This document shows positions 25,176-34,444 of a DNA stretch of 64,000 bases, piece by piece; positions within the stretch are counted from its first letter, which is position 1, and each line of letters begins with the position of its first letter. The notes under the pieces are model-generated. The model was not told where the DNA came from, did not search any database, and saw only the letters and a program-made list of their open reading frames with translations. The translations under genes were made by a program, and so were the position numbers. The stretch covers positions 1-64,000 of the forward strand of contig NZ_FOCJ01000012.1 of the NCBI RefSeq assembly GCF_900110075.1, in the 5' to 3' direction. The DNA is from Paenibacillus sp. OV219. GTDB lineage: Bacteria; Bacillota; Bacilli; Paenibacillales; Paenibacillaceae.

Positions 25176-25215
25176 AAAGAGGCAAGCATACGGGATTCCC
25201 GATGCTTGCCTCTTT
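25176..25215 (-). terminator. terminator of the subtilase gene
   Basis: Arms AAAGAGGCAAGCAT and complement, 14 bases, continue into CGGG/CCCG with one bulge around a short loop. It lies 13 bases past the stop at 25228. Confidence 0.8.
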
Positions 25216-25227
25216 CTCTTTGGCCGC

Positions 25228-28200
25228 TTAGTTGATCAAGCTGGCTTTTTTCAGCATTCTTTCGATGATGGAAGCCACTTCCGCACGTGTAATGTTGCTC
25301 TTCGGATGGATTGAGTGGGTTTGATCCCCTGTAATCAAGCCGAATTTCACGTTGATTGCCGCGAAAGCTTGTGCCCATTCGCTAACGGAGCTGCCGTCTT
25401 TGAAGTCATCTAGGGATGCCTTGATATCGCTTGCGCTGATCGTCGTGTCGATTCCTGCAATTGTCATCGCACGCGTGAGCATAACCATCGCTTCTTGGCG
25501 TGTCACTTTCTTCGATGGCGCAAACGTATCCGTAGTTACGCCTGTAACAATTCCGTAGTGTGCAGCTGCAGAGATTGCACCAGCATACCATGCATCTGCG
25601 CTTACATCTTTGAACGGACTTGCTGCATCGGTTGTCTTCATTCCAAGGGCGTTCACGATAATCGTCGCAAATTCCGCTCTTGTCATATCGCCATTCGGAT
25701 TGAACATCCCGTCACCTTGACCTTTTACGATCAATCTCGAAGCTAGGTTCTCAATGGATGCTTTCGCCCAGCCTTTAATGTCCGTGAATGTTTTATGACT
25801 GCTAACGAGTGCATACAGGCTGTTTGTCAGACTGTATACTTTGGCAACTTGCTTGCCATCCTTCGTTTCGAAGTAAGTCGGTACCTGACGCATGTTACCA
25901 TCTTCATCAACCACCACTGCCGTAACCGCTTCGCCATCATTTCCAGCTGGAATGACGATGTCACGCTCAACGTAGCTGTTAAACTGATCGATCACCGTTT
26001 CATGACCGTCATGTGAAGCGATGATCTCGAACGAGACAGGATATCCAACAAGCTCTACACCATTGTTAGTTGCTGCCTCTTGAGCCGCTTGACGCTCCGC
26101 TGCTTGCGAATTCGCGATACGCAGTTCAATTTGAACATCGCTCAGACTCACGCCTGTTCCCAGCTGCGCTTTAAGCGCGTCTGCCAATTGTGCGGCATCA
26201 ATGGTATAGGTCGCTTCCGGAGTGACAACCGTAACGGTAGCTTGTTTGTCTACCAAATGCTGAACCAGCTGTCCTGTCAGCACTCCAGTCGTTACATCGG
26301 TCACTTTATCGGTGCTGATTGTAACCGTTACGCCATCGGCACTGTTTTGCAGCTGTTCAAGCAATCCGGCTTCGTCTACTGTAATCGTAGTCGTATTTCT
26401 GCCGCCTTCAACAGCGTTTGTTTCTGTTACCGGTGCTTGAATGGCAGTGCCAGCGTCTGGATCCGGAGTGCCTGGATCCGGAGTGCCTGGAGTTCCCGGA
26501 TTTTCTGGAGTTCCTGGAGTGCCAGGCATTCCCGGATTGCCTGAAGCTGCTTTCTTGACGATAAGTTCGAACTCTTTCGTCAACGGCGTTGCCGCGTTCT
26601 TAGTCGTAGTTGCTGTCAGGACAACGGTCTCATCAGCACCCATTCTATGGACGGTTCCGTCTGTTCCGATCACTTGCGGGTTGCTTGAGGTCCACGTAAT
26701 TGTCGTATCATTCGCGCCTTGTGTCGGCAAGTACAGATCGGATGTTACTGTATTCTGATCCACGTTGTTCCTCTTAATGAGATTCCATACGATCGATGCC
26801 TGCGCTGCTTGTACAGGCGCATTGTCGTTCGCATCCTCGCTTCTGACGTAGAATCCGAAGGAAGCATATTTGTAGAACTGACCAATATTGAACAGACCTT
26901 CAACCATAACATATTGGTTCTGTGCAGGTCTTGTTATTTTACCGTCTGCCGCAATGACTTCCGGTGCATCGGATAACCAAGTGACCGAAGCATCACCGAC
27001 AGTTGTAGGTAAAGTAATGTCGTGAGTGACATCAAGCTCGCTCTTGTTCTCACCGAGCAATTGCTTCAGCGTCAATGATTTAACCGCATGAATAAGAGCT
27101 GTTCTTTCCGCATTGTTCGCATCCGGCTTCACCGTCAAGGAGAACGTCTTGATTGCCTTGGTGCTTCCTCTTTGCACAGTCGCTTTCAGAACGACAACTG
27201 CATCGCTTTCATCAAACAATGGCTTATAGACACGGCCTGCATCAGTGATATGTGCCGTATCGTCTGAAGACCATGTGATGGTTGTGCCATTTGCTCCGCT
27301 CGTAGGTAGCGTAAGCGGCAGCGTGACATCATCCTGCGATCCATTTCCACCGCTGATCACACTCCAATCCAGGAACACTTTATCTTGATTGACTGCCGAT
27401 TGATTGCTTGCAAGCTTCGCCAGTACGGTAAACTCGAACGATTTGGTCGCTGTCTCGCTGCCTTTCGTAACGGTTGCCGTCAGCGTAACAGGTGTATCCA
27501 CAGCCGGTCTTGTTACAGCACCTAAACTGTTGATGATCGACGGTTCATTGCTGCTCCAGCTAATTTGCGTTTGGCCGGCTTCATCTCGATATGGCAAGTT
27601 CAGATTCGTCTCAATCGCATTCTGGCTTTCATTCCAGCCTTTAATCTGATCCCACGTCAGTGCCGCAGCCGATTGAGCTGCTGCTACCGAATCAGGAGCT
27701 TCCGAAGCGCCAAGACGGTAAACGATCAAATTGAATACAAGTGGATGGTTACCATAGAATACTTTGCCATCCAAGATGAGATCACCATCAATCTCCAGCA
27801 TATTAATTCCGGGATGGAGATTATCTACTGTAATCGTGAAAGGATGTACGCCGGCTGGCTGTTCAAAGCCCTCAGGGAACGTGAAATCCTCATAGTAGAT
27901 GGTGTTGCCCCACTCTGAGCCAAACAGGTTTCTCACATAATCTTCCGGACCCCTTCGAGTGTCTTTCAAAACGGTATAGAAAGGCGCGCCCTCACTATGA
28001 ACCGTTCCTGAAATCTCAAAAGAGGTTTGATCTGTGAAGAAGGTAGCTGTGCCTGTCGACTGATCGATCACGGTATCATCGAATTGAACATAAGGGAAGC
28101 TCGTATTCTTGATTACAGTTACAGGAATCGTCGTCTGATTGCCTAAGAAATCAATCATCGTGACCGAATGCGTGCTTTCTCCTTCGACGATATCACCAGC

Positions 28201-31200
28201 ATCCTCATAACCTAGAGGCTGATAAGTGAAATAATATTGATCCGCTGCTGGATCATATTTGAGATCCGTTTTAATCGCGTGATCGCCTGTCAGAAGAATT
28301 GGATAATAATCCCGGACGCCATAATAAGGATATTCTCCAACTGTTCCATCATTGCCATACTGGGATGTAACCGTTCCATACATATAAGGCGAAGCAAACT
28401 CCTCATGGATCTTACCGTCAACGCTGCTGCCTAAATCAATGAATATCGATCCATCATACGTCGCCAGGTTAGCAGGCACATCCATAATCGGAATCGCAGC
28501 TTCCTGATCATCGCCTACGGACATTACGACTTGCTTCTCCGAAAGGTTCATATGATAGTCGACTTGGATGGAGCTCGAATTCTCCATATAATCCGTTGCC
28601 GTGATGACAAGGGTATGTTGATCCTCATCCGTAATGACAACTGGATAACGGAACGTATCATCAACATAAGGGTTGACTTTACTGCCCATGACTACAGGAT
28701 CTCCACCATCAAGTGAGTATTCGACCTTGAAGCCTCTTCCGTTCTTGATCAAATCCGTCACGGTTGCGTTGAGCATAAGCGAAACATTGGTCGTATCCGG
28801 TACGAAATAAGCTTTCGTCGTTTGGCTGCCGTCCCCGTCGCCCGTATTGAAGGTGATGGCTGGTGCCGTCTCATCGACATACGTATCGATGTTGATATAA
28901 GGAAGGTTTGGCTCAAAGCCGGTTTGCCCTTCTCCCAAGCAAACGAAATTCATCGAGTATTTGCCATCCGGCAAGCTATCCGGAATGACAACATGCGCTG
29001 AGATCGAATAATTCACCCCCGTTCCAAACGGAGTTGGCGTAGGCCAGGTGCCGACATTGTCGATCGGCTCTCCGACAATCGTTTTCGAGCCGTCTTCGTT
29101 CGTCTTTACGAATTGAACTTGGACGCTATCCAAATTTTTACCATAAGCATCGAAGCTGAGATCGAAGGAATCCCCTCTCTTCACATTCGCGTCATAGTAA
29201 ACACTTCTTGGATTACCATTAACGCTTGCAGATTGGATATCAATCCAAACGGCCTTGTTCGTATTATTCACGATGACCGAATATTCTTCACCGTAATTGC
29301 CCACTCTGTCGATCGGCGCTATCGAAATAACGTTCAGTCCGTCTCTCAGATCTTTAATCGGCATTTCATAGGTTCCGTCATCGTTACGCTTCACGTCATC
29401 CTTGTAGTTGGTATACGGCTCTGAACCATTGATTGCGTAATAAATGTTCCAGTCCCCACCGCTTTCCCCGTTCGGCGCGTCTGCGTCGTCGTCCATCTTA
29501 AAGCGCAGCGTGTACTCGCCTGTATTCGTCTCGTCCGGCTCGTTCAGCTCATCGTAGCCGACATGCTTCAGGATATCCACGCTTGGCGCATGGGTATCTT
29601 TATAAGCAGGCATATAAATCGTCGGCTGTGGCTTTGCATTGGGAGCGTCCGCTGTAGCTGTGATGGCAAAATAGTATTGGCCATCCGGCACAGGAACGCC
29701 TAGGTTCGTTCCATCCCACATCGTGCCAGCGGATAATGAACCCGCTATACCGCCAGAGTAAGGGTCATTCTTTACAACCCAATCATCATTCGTCAAGTGG
29801 GTGACGAGGTTGTGCTCCGCATCGACGACATCGACTTTCACATTACGCGCATCGCGAAGCAGCGCAATTACCGGTACGGCGTACAAAGCGTTCACCGGTG
29901 AGAAGGCAAAGAATTTGTCCCCTAGCGATCGTTCATAGTTATCTTTTGGTTCACCATAAAGGAATGGGAATCCGGTGTGCATGTCTACAAAGGCCATTTG
30001 AGTTCCGAGACCGGAACTCCCCCATACGCTATCTGGGCCGGATGGAGCATCAATAATGGCCGGAGCATCCCACTTGCCATTAAAGCCTGTGTACGGGACA
30101 TTCAATGTAGGCAGGTCCTCATCAGTCGGTGTCAGATACACATAGCCTTCAATGAACGTATTCTTCATCTCGGACGGATCCACGGTCAGTGTAACGGTCA
30201 CACGCTGAGTGGATTTCGCCCCTACAGTGATTTTAGACGGGCTGAAGCTCAGCTTTGAATGCTCCAAATAACGGCTGCGGATATTGTCGGAACTAGTATC
30301 CAAATTCGCGTGAAGCAAATCCGTCATCACCGTTCCGCTCAGTTCATACGTTGCAGCTGTGCTTGTCAGATTGGAAGCGGTCAACGTAAACGTCGTCTTC
30401 GCGCCTATTTCCTTCAGACTAACGCGGCCCGTGCCGTCCGGTCCGGATACGACGACCGGTGTTTGCACGGCCAGGTCTGGACGAATCATGCCAGCGCCTT
30501 GGCGTCTTGGCTGATACTCCGTATTGTAATCCGCACGATCAGCAGGATTCTCTTCGTTCTCATAATCTCTTTTCGCCGGAACCGAAGTATTCATAACGAC
30601 GTTTTTCACAAGTTGAACGAAGCTTCTAGTGCCTGGCTGGAAGCCCTTCTTCTTAAAGGCCTGCATCACGTCGGCTACCGCTCCTGCAACATAAGGAGCT
30701 GCCATCGAAGTGCCATCTTCACTCTCATATGCGTTGTGAACATTCGGATCTGATGTCCGAACGGAAGATACGATTTTGTGACCCGGCGCCATAATCTCTG
30801 GCTTCAGCAGCAAATCGCTCGTCGTTCCCCATGAGGAGAAATCCGTAGGGCTTCCAGGAGCGGATGCCTCGAAAGCAGAGCTTGTCTCATCAGTTTCAAT
30901 GTACATCGGCAGCGTCGCGGATGCTCCTGGCTCCGGCGGGAGGTCAATGCCAATGTCAACGCCAGAGAGAGGACCAATATCGATGCCACCACCGCCGCCG
31001 TCACCGCCGCCACCCATTGATGCAAGTGCAGCTTCTAAAGCTGTACCGTCCTCGTAGCTAATAAACGAGAATGGAACTTCCATTTGTCCTTGTGGCGTCG
31101 GCGCTTTCTTACCCGCGTCGCTATTATAGACGATAGCGCCGATTGCACCATGTTCTTTGGCGATCTTCACTTTATCGTTAAAAGTGAGAGAGCCGCGTTT

Positions 31201-32778
31201 GATTAGTACCACTTTTCCCGCTACATCAACACCGTCGTAATCCTCGTCATAGCCCAAATGGTCGTTCCTCAGACCAACCAGCGAGATGGAATCGTTCTCC
31301 CATACATCAAGACCTTTCCAAACGTCCAGACCATGTCCCGTAATAAACGGCGCATCGAAGCTGTAGCTGAAAGAGACATCGTGCTGAACAACACTGTTGT
31401 TCGCTGCGGCTACCGTGAAGGAGTCGGGATAAACGCCCGGATTGCCGATTTTGTTCAAATCCGGCGTTTCTCCAAGCTTAATGGAAGCTCCCGATTCGCC
31501 TTTATCATCGTAGGCATTGGAAGCATTGCCAGCTGCGACGACAACGACAACGCCTGCATCTGTCGCATTGCGAATGGCAATGCCCATCGGATCATTCGCA
31601 TCACGCGTATCAAACGTCGAGGAAGCACCAAGGCTCATGTTGATGACATCCGCCTTCATGGCTGTCGCGTGATCGATCCCTTTAATGATATCCTCCGTCA
31701 GGGCTCCCGCTTGCGTTTCGGAGAACACCTTCTCCGCGATCAGCTGCGCTTCCGGAGCAACGCCTTGCAGAACATCGCTAGAACCTGCCGCAATCCCCGC
31801 TACGTGCACGCCGTGCGAGCTTGGCGAGAGGTTCGTCCATTCCATGCGAGGAGTGATATCCTCGTTCTGATCGGCCCAGTTGTATCCTCCAACGACTTTG
31901 TCCGTAAATGGAGCTTCGTTATGCTTGTACTTCGCTTTCGACATATCATGCGGAGCAGGGAACGCTTCGTGGGAAGGATCGATCCCTGTATCGACGATCG
32001 CGATGACCATGCCTTCGCCCTTGTAGCCAATTGGCTCTTCGCCGGTTGCAGATCCATTCCACAGATTCTTGATGCCCGTCAGATCATGCTGTTCGTTAAC
32101 GGCCGGAAGGAAGGTTTGCTGAAGCGTAACGGCCTTCACGTTCGGCAGTTTTTTAATCGCGTCTATATCGCTATACTTGATGTCATCAAGGCTGAAGCCT
32201 TTGAACACGTTCTCATAGTCATGTTTGAAATGGAACACTGGACCTGTGCTCTTCGACTTGCCAGTAGACAGCGTACTTATAACCTGATTCTTCGCCGACT
32301 TAATATCCGCCGTTATTGCGGTGTGTGCGGAACTTTCGACAGAGGTAGCATTAACGCCTGGCTTTGTCCCTGAAGCTGACAAAGCTTGCGAGATGGTTTG
32401 ACCTTTTAACTCCACAATGACATTAACAATCTCATCTGGCTTATGCAGCTCAGCGCTCAGCTTCTCCGAAGCCGTCGCTTTCTCGCTTTGCTTCTTCTCG
32501 AAGTCACGCATTGCTGCTTCCTTCAAGCTGTTCTTCGCCTTCGCTTTGAACGCTTCGAGCTGCTCCTGCGTGTACGAGGAACCGCCTTTAGTTCCTGCAC
32601 CGTTTACGTTCTGTACATGAACCCCTGCATGAGGTTTCGGAGCAGCGTTTCCTTCTGCTGCTGTCGGTGGCTGCAACGGCGCATCTTCGGCCGCCAACAC
32701 AAGCGAGCCGTTTGACAGCACGAGAGCAGAAATAGACAAATAAGTAACTACTCTCTTCAATCTGTTCGAAATCTTCAT
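25228..32778 (-). CDS. giant exported subtilisin-like serine protease with PA, atrophied Ig and SLH domains
   Basis: 2,516 residues from ATG 32778 (GGGGAGACGG before it). A signal peptide ends near VLAAED. An inhibitor_I9-like propeptide region precedes the S8 catalytic domain with Asp263 (VDTGID), His322 (SHGVHVAG) and Ser691 (GTSMAAP). A PA domain is inserted at about 500-590, ending in a Gly/Asp-rich run. Fn3- and Ig-like domains follow; four TW(D/S)xI-type Ig-like repeats span about 1710-2110, then a Pro-Gly-Thr linker and three SLH domains (about 2330-2516) that should bind the protein to the cell wall. All triad residues are present, so it should be an active cell-surface protease. It is divergent from an XRE-TPR regulator. 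Confidence 0.93.
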   Translation of the reverse strand: MKISNRLKRVVTYLSISALVLSNGSLVLAAEDAPLQPPTAAEGNAAPKPHAGVHVQNVNGAGTKGGSSYTQEQLEAFKAKAKNSLKEAAMRDFEKKQSEKATASEKLSAELHKPDEIVNVIVELKGQTISQALSASGTKPGVNATSVESSAHTAITADIKSAKNQVISTLSTGKSKSTGPVFHFKHDYENVFKGFSLDDIKYSDIDAIKKLPNVKAVTLQQTFLPAVNEQHDLTGIKNLWNGSATGEEPIGYKGEGMVIAIVDTGIDPSHEAFPAPHDMSKAKYKHNEAPFTDKVVGGYNWADQNEDITPRMEWTNLSPSSHGVHVAGIAAGSSDVLQGVAPEAQLIAEKVFSETQAGALTEDIIKGIDHATAMKADVINMSLGASSTFDTRDANDPMGIAIRNATDAGVVVVVAAGNASNAYDDKGESGASIKLGETPDLNKIGNPGVYPDSFTVAAANNSVVQHDVSFSYSFDAPFITGHGLDVWKGLDVWENDSISLVGLRNDHLGYDEDYDGVDVAGKVVLIKRGSLTFNDKVKIAKEHGAIGAIVYNSDAGKKAPTPQGQMEVPFSFISYEDGTALEAALASMGGGGDGGGGGIDIGPLSGVDIGIDLPPEPGASATLPMYIETDETSSAFEASAPGSPTDFSSWGTTSDLLLKPEIMAPGHKIVSSVRTSDPNVHNAYESEDGTSMAAPYVAGAVADVMQAFKKKGFQPGTRSFVQLVKNVVMNTSVPAKRDYENEENPADRADYNTEYQPRRQGAGMIRPDLAVQTPVVVSGPDGTGRVSLKEIGAKTTFTLTASNLTSTAATYELSGTVMTDLLHANLDTSSDNIRSRYLEHSKLSFSPSKITVGAKSTQRVTVTLTVDPSEMKNTFIEGYVYLTPTDEDLPTLNVPYTGFNGKWDAPAIIDAPSGPDSVWGSSGLGTQMAFVDMHTGFPFLYGEPKDNYERSLGDKFFAFSPVNALYAVPVIALLRDARNVKVDVVDAEHNLVTHLTNDDWVVKNDPYSGGIAGSLSAGTMWDGTNLGVPVPDGQYYFAITATADAPNAKPQPTIYMPAYKDTHAPSVDILKHVGYDELNEPDETNTGEYTLRFKMDDDADAPNGESGGDWNIYYAINGSEPYTNYKDDVKRNDDGTYEMPIKDLRDGLNVISIAPIDRVGNYGEEYSVIVNNTNKAVWIDIQSASVNGNPRSVYYDANVKRGDSFDLSFDAYGKNLDSVQVQFVKTNEDGSKTIVGEPIDNVGTWPTPTPFGTGVNYSISAHVVIPDSLPDGKYSMNFVCLGEGQTGFEPNLPYINIDTYVDETAPAITFNTGDGDGSQTTKAYFVPDTTNVSLMLNATVTDLIKNGRGFKVEYSLDGGDPVVMGSKVNPYVDDTFRYPVVITDEDQHTLVITATDYMENSSSIQVDYHMNLSEKQVVMSVGDDQEAAIPIMDVPANLATYDGSIFIDLGSSVDGKIHEEFASPYMYGTVTSQYGNDGTVGEYPYYGVRDYYPILLTGDHAIKTDLKYDPAADQYYFTYQPLGYEDAGDIVEGESTHSVTMIDFLGNQTTIPVTVIKNTSFPYVQFDDTVIDQSTGTATFFTDQTSFEISGTVHSEGAPFYTVLKDTRRGPEDYVRNLFGSEWGNTIYYEDFTFPEGFEQPAGVHPFTITVDNLHPGINMLEIDGDLILDGKVFYGNHPLVFNLIVYRLGASEAPDSVAAAQSAAALTWDQIKGWNESQNAIETNLNLPYRDEAGQTQISWSSNEPSIINSLGAVTRPAVDTPVTLTATVTKGSETATKSFEFTVLAKLASNQSAVNQDKVFLDWSVISGGNGSQDDVTLPLTLPTSGANGTTITWSSDDTAHITDAGRVYKPLFDESDAVVVLKATVQRGSTKAIKTFSLTVKPDANNAERTALIHAVKSLTLKQLLGENKSELDVTHDITLPTTVGDASVTWLSDAPEVIAADGKITRPAQNQYVMVEGLFNIGQFYKYASFGFYVRSEDANDNAPVQAAQASIVWNLIKRNNVDQNTVTSDLYLPTQGANDTTITWTSSNPQVIGTDGTVHRMGADETVVLTATTTKNAATPLTKEFELIVKKAASGNPGMPGTPGTPENPGTPGTPDPGTPDPDAGTAIQAPVTETNAVEGGRNTTTITVDEAGLLEQLQNSADGVTVTISTDKVTDVTTGVLTGQLVQHLVDKQATVTVVTPEATYTIDAAQLADALKAQLGTGVSLSDVQIELRIANSQAAERQAAQEAATNNGVELVGYPVSFEIIASHDGHETVIDQFNSYVERDIVIPAGNDGEAVTAVVVDEDGNMRQVPTYFETKDGKQVAKVYSLTNSLYALVSSHKTFTDIKGWAKASIENLASRLIVKGQGDGMFNPNGDMTRAEFATIIVNALGMKTTDAASPFKDVSADAWYAGAISAAAHYGIVTGVTTDTFAPSKKVTRQEAMVMLTRAMTIAGIDTTISASDIKASLDDFKDGSSVSEWAQAFAAINVKFGLITGDQTHSIHPKSNITRAEVASIIERMLKKASLIN

Positions 32779-32908
32779 CCGTCTCCCCTTCTTCCCTGAT
32801 AAAAATTGCAAATGATAATAGCGCTTTCTACTTATAGTAATGGAGCGCTCGCTCGCGGTAAATCGGGGGAATCCGAGCTTCCAAACCTCTAGAAACGAGT
32901 AGTTTGTA

Positions 32909-32917
32909 TGCTATAAT
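32909..32917 (+). promoter_or_regulatory. extended -10 promoter of the XRE-TPR gene
   Basis: TGCTATAAT, an extended -10 (TGnTATAAT), lies 89 bases before the regulator start. The -35 region is weak, as often with extended -10 promoters. Confidence 0.55.
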
Positions 32918-33005
32918 GCAGGTACTGCACGTACATTGAAATGACTTTCTTCACATAACTTGGGGGAATTCATTTGTTTTCTAGCAAATAATGGAGGACC
33001 ACCGC

Positions 33006-34265
33006 ATGCATGAAGGGAAAATCATCAGATTTTATCGCGAAAAAGCTGGAATGACCCAGGATCAGCTCGGCAGAGGAATCTGCTCCGACACGCATGTCAG
33101 CAAAATCGAACGCGGATCGACGGATGTTTCTCTGGAAGTAATCACGCTTCTGGCCGATCGGCTTAGCATTCAGATTGAGCAGGAGCTTCACCATTTAGCG
33201 ACGATTAAGAAACGGCTGCACGATTGGCACGAAGCCATCATACTGCTGCTGTATGACGATATGGAAGTGATTAAAGAGGAGCTGGAGAAGGAGAGCTTAA
33301 TCCAAATTTCGGATTATAAAACCCTCTATAAATTGCTGCAGGGCAGATACTACCTCGTTCATCGGAAGCTAGGCAAAGCACTTGGCATCATCAAAGAAAT
33401 GGAACGAACCAAATCAAAGCTGCCTCACTATGAAAGCAACCTGCTCTTGCATATTACGGGTATCTATCATTACTATACGCAGGACTATTTCAAGGCGATT
33501 GAAACCTTGAATGCAATCAACGAAGAGGAATATAACAATCCGGAGTACTACTATTATCTGGCCATGTCCTACCATTGGCTCGAATCTCGGATGATGGCCT
33601 ACTATTACAGCGAGAAAGCCTTGCGACATTTTAAAGATACCCATAACTTCTTAAAGAGCATCGACGCGGAAATGCTTATGCTCCTTCAAATCATCTACGA
33701 CGACAACCGGAATTATCAGGCAATCGTCAACCGGTTTGAGAACATTATAAAATCCTGTGATCTCTGTCACGCGCCCGAGCTGAAACGGATTGCCGTGCAC
33801 AATCTCGGATTTCTATACCATGAGAACAAAGCCTATGAGCTGGCAGGAAAATACTACCAGGAAACAATGGGGCTATCAGAACCAACCTCAACGCTTTATC
33901 TGCTTTCCTATGAAGGGTATATCCGGAGTTCCGCTGAGGGGAATTTGTTATCCCAAGAGGATGTACTGAGTTTGGCGCATAACGGACTGACGATATCGAA
34001 AGAAATACGAGATGAGGTTCTGATTCTCAGATTTCATCTGCTTGTCCTGTTCATCGAGGAGAAGCAGGCAGACTATTACAGCTATCTACGCATGACCGCC
34101 TTGCCCCTTCTACGCAAGCAAGGCGATGCCTTCCTTGTGCAGCGTTACGAGAAGGAGCTATTCAACTATTATGTGGAGACCAATCAGATCGCCTTGGCTC
34201 TGGAAGCGGCCAGCTTCTTCATTAACAAAGCAAAGCCGGATCCGAAGTCAGCGGTAGCGCATTAA
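33006..34265 (+). CDS. XRE-family regulator with TPR domain (RNPP-like)
   Basis: About 419 residues. An N-terminal helix-turn-helix (IIRFYREKAGMTQDQLGRGI, DTHVSKIERG) is followed by helical TPR-like repeats rich in Tyr (YFKAIETL, EYYYYLAMSYHW, YELAGKYYQETMGL). This layout is that of RNPP regulators (PlcR, NprR, Rap-like), which bind short imported peptides. The ATG at 33006 is preferred, eight bases after GGAGG. It is divergent from the giant protease, a likely target. No peptide gene is evident downstream before the terminator at 34328. Confidence 0.85.
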   Translation: MHEGKIIRFYREKAGMTQDQLGRGICSDTHVSKIERGSTDVSLEVITLLADRLSIQIEQELHHLATIKKRLHDWHEAIILLLYDDMEVIKEELEKESLIQISDYKTLYKLLQGRYYLVHRKLGKALGIIKEMERTKSKLPHYESNLLLHITGIYHYYTQDYFKAIETLNAINEEEYNNPEYYYYLAMSYHWLESRMMAYYYSEKALRHFKDTHNFLKSIDAEMLMLLQIIYDDNRNYQAIVNRFENIIKSCDLCHAPELKRIAVHNLGFLYHENKAYELAGKYYQETMGLSEPTSTLYLLSYEGYIRSSAEGNLLSQEDVLSLAHNGLTISKEIRDEVLILRFHLLVLFIEEKQADYYSYLRMTALPLLRKQGDAFLVQRYEKELFNYYVETNQIALALEAASFFINKAKPDPKSAVAH

Positions 34266-34327
34266 CGATTGGCATGAAGAAGGCAAGCACGTTCCGGCCA
34301 TTAGCCGGAGCAGAATATGCGATTTGC

Positions 34328-34356
34328 AAACCGATGAATCCATTCATCGGTTTTTT
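34328..34356 (+). terminator. terminator of the XRE-TPR gene
   Basis: AAACCGATG/CATCGGTTT arms around AATCCATT, followed by TTTCTTTATTTTT. Confidence 0.88.
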
Positions 34357-34444
34357 CTTTATTTTTAGGTAAAAAAGGAAAAACGAGGCATACTAACGGA
34401 TGCGAAGCAGTCCATCCATGCAGCGAAGGGGGCTCAGTTTGACG

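Noticed and set aside
30804..31025. Several minus- and plus-strand frames inside the subtilase gene
   Set aside because: They are shadows of the 7.5-kb gene, without starts or family features.
32845..32870. cre-like GAAAGCGCTA upstream of the subtilase
   Set aside because: Only one half fits the catabolite-site consensus and no clear promoter is next to it.
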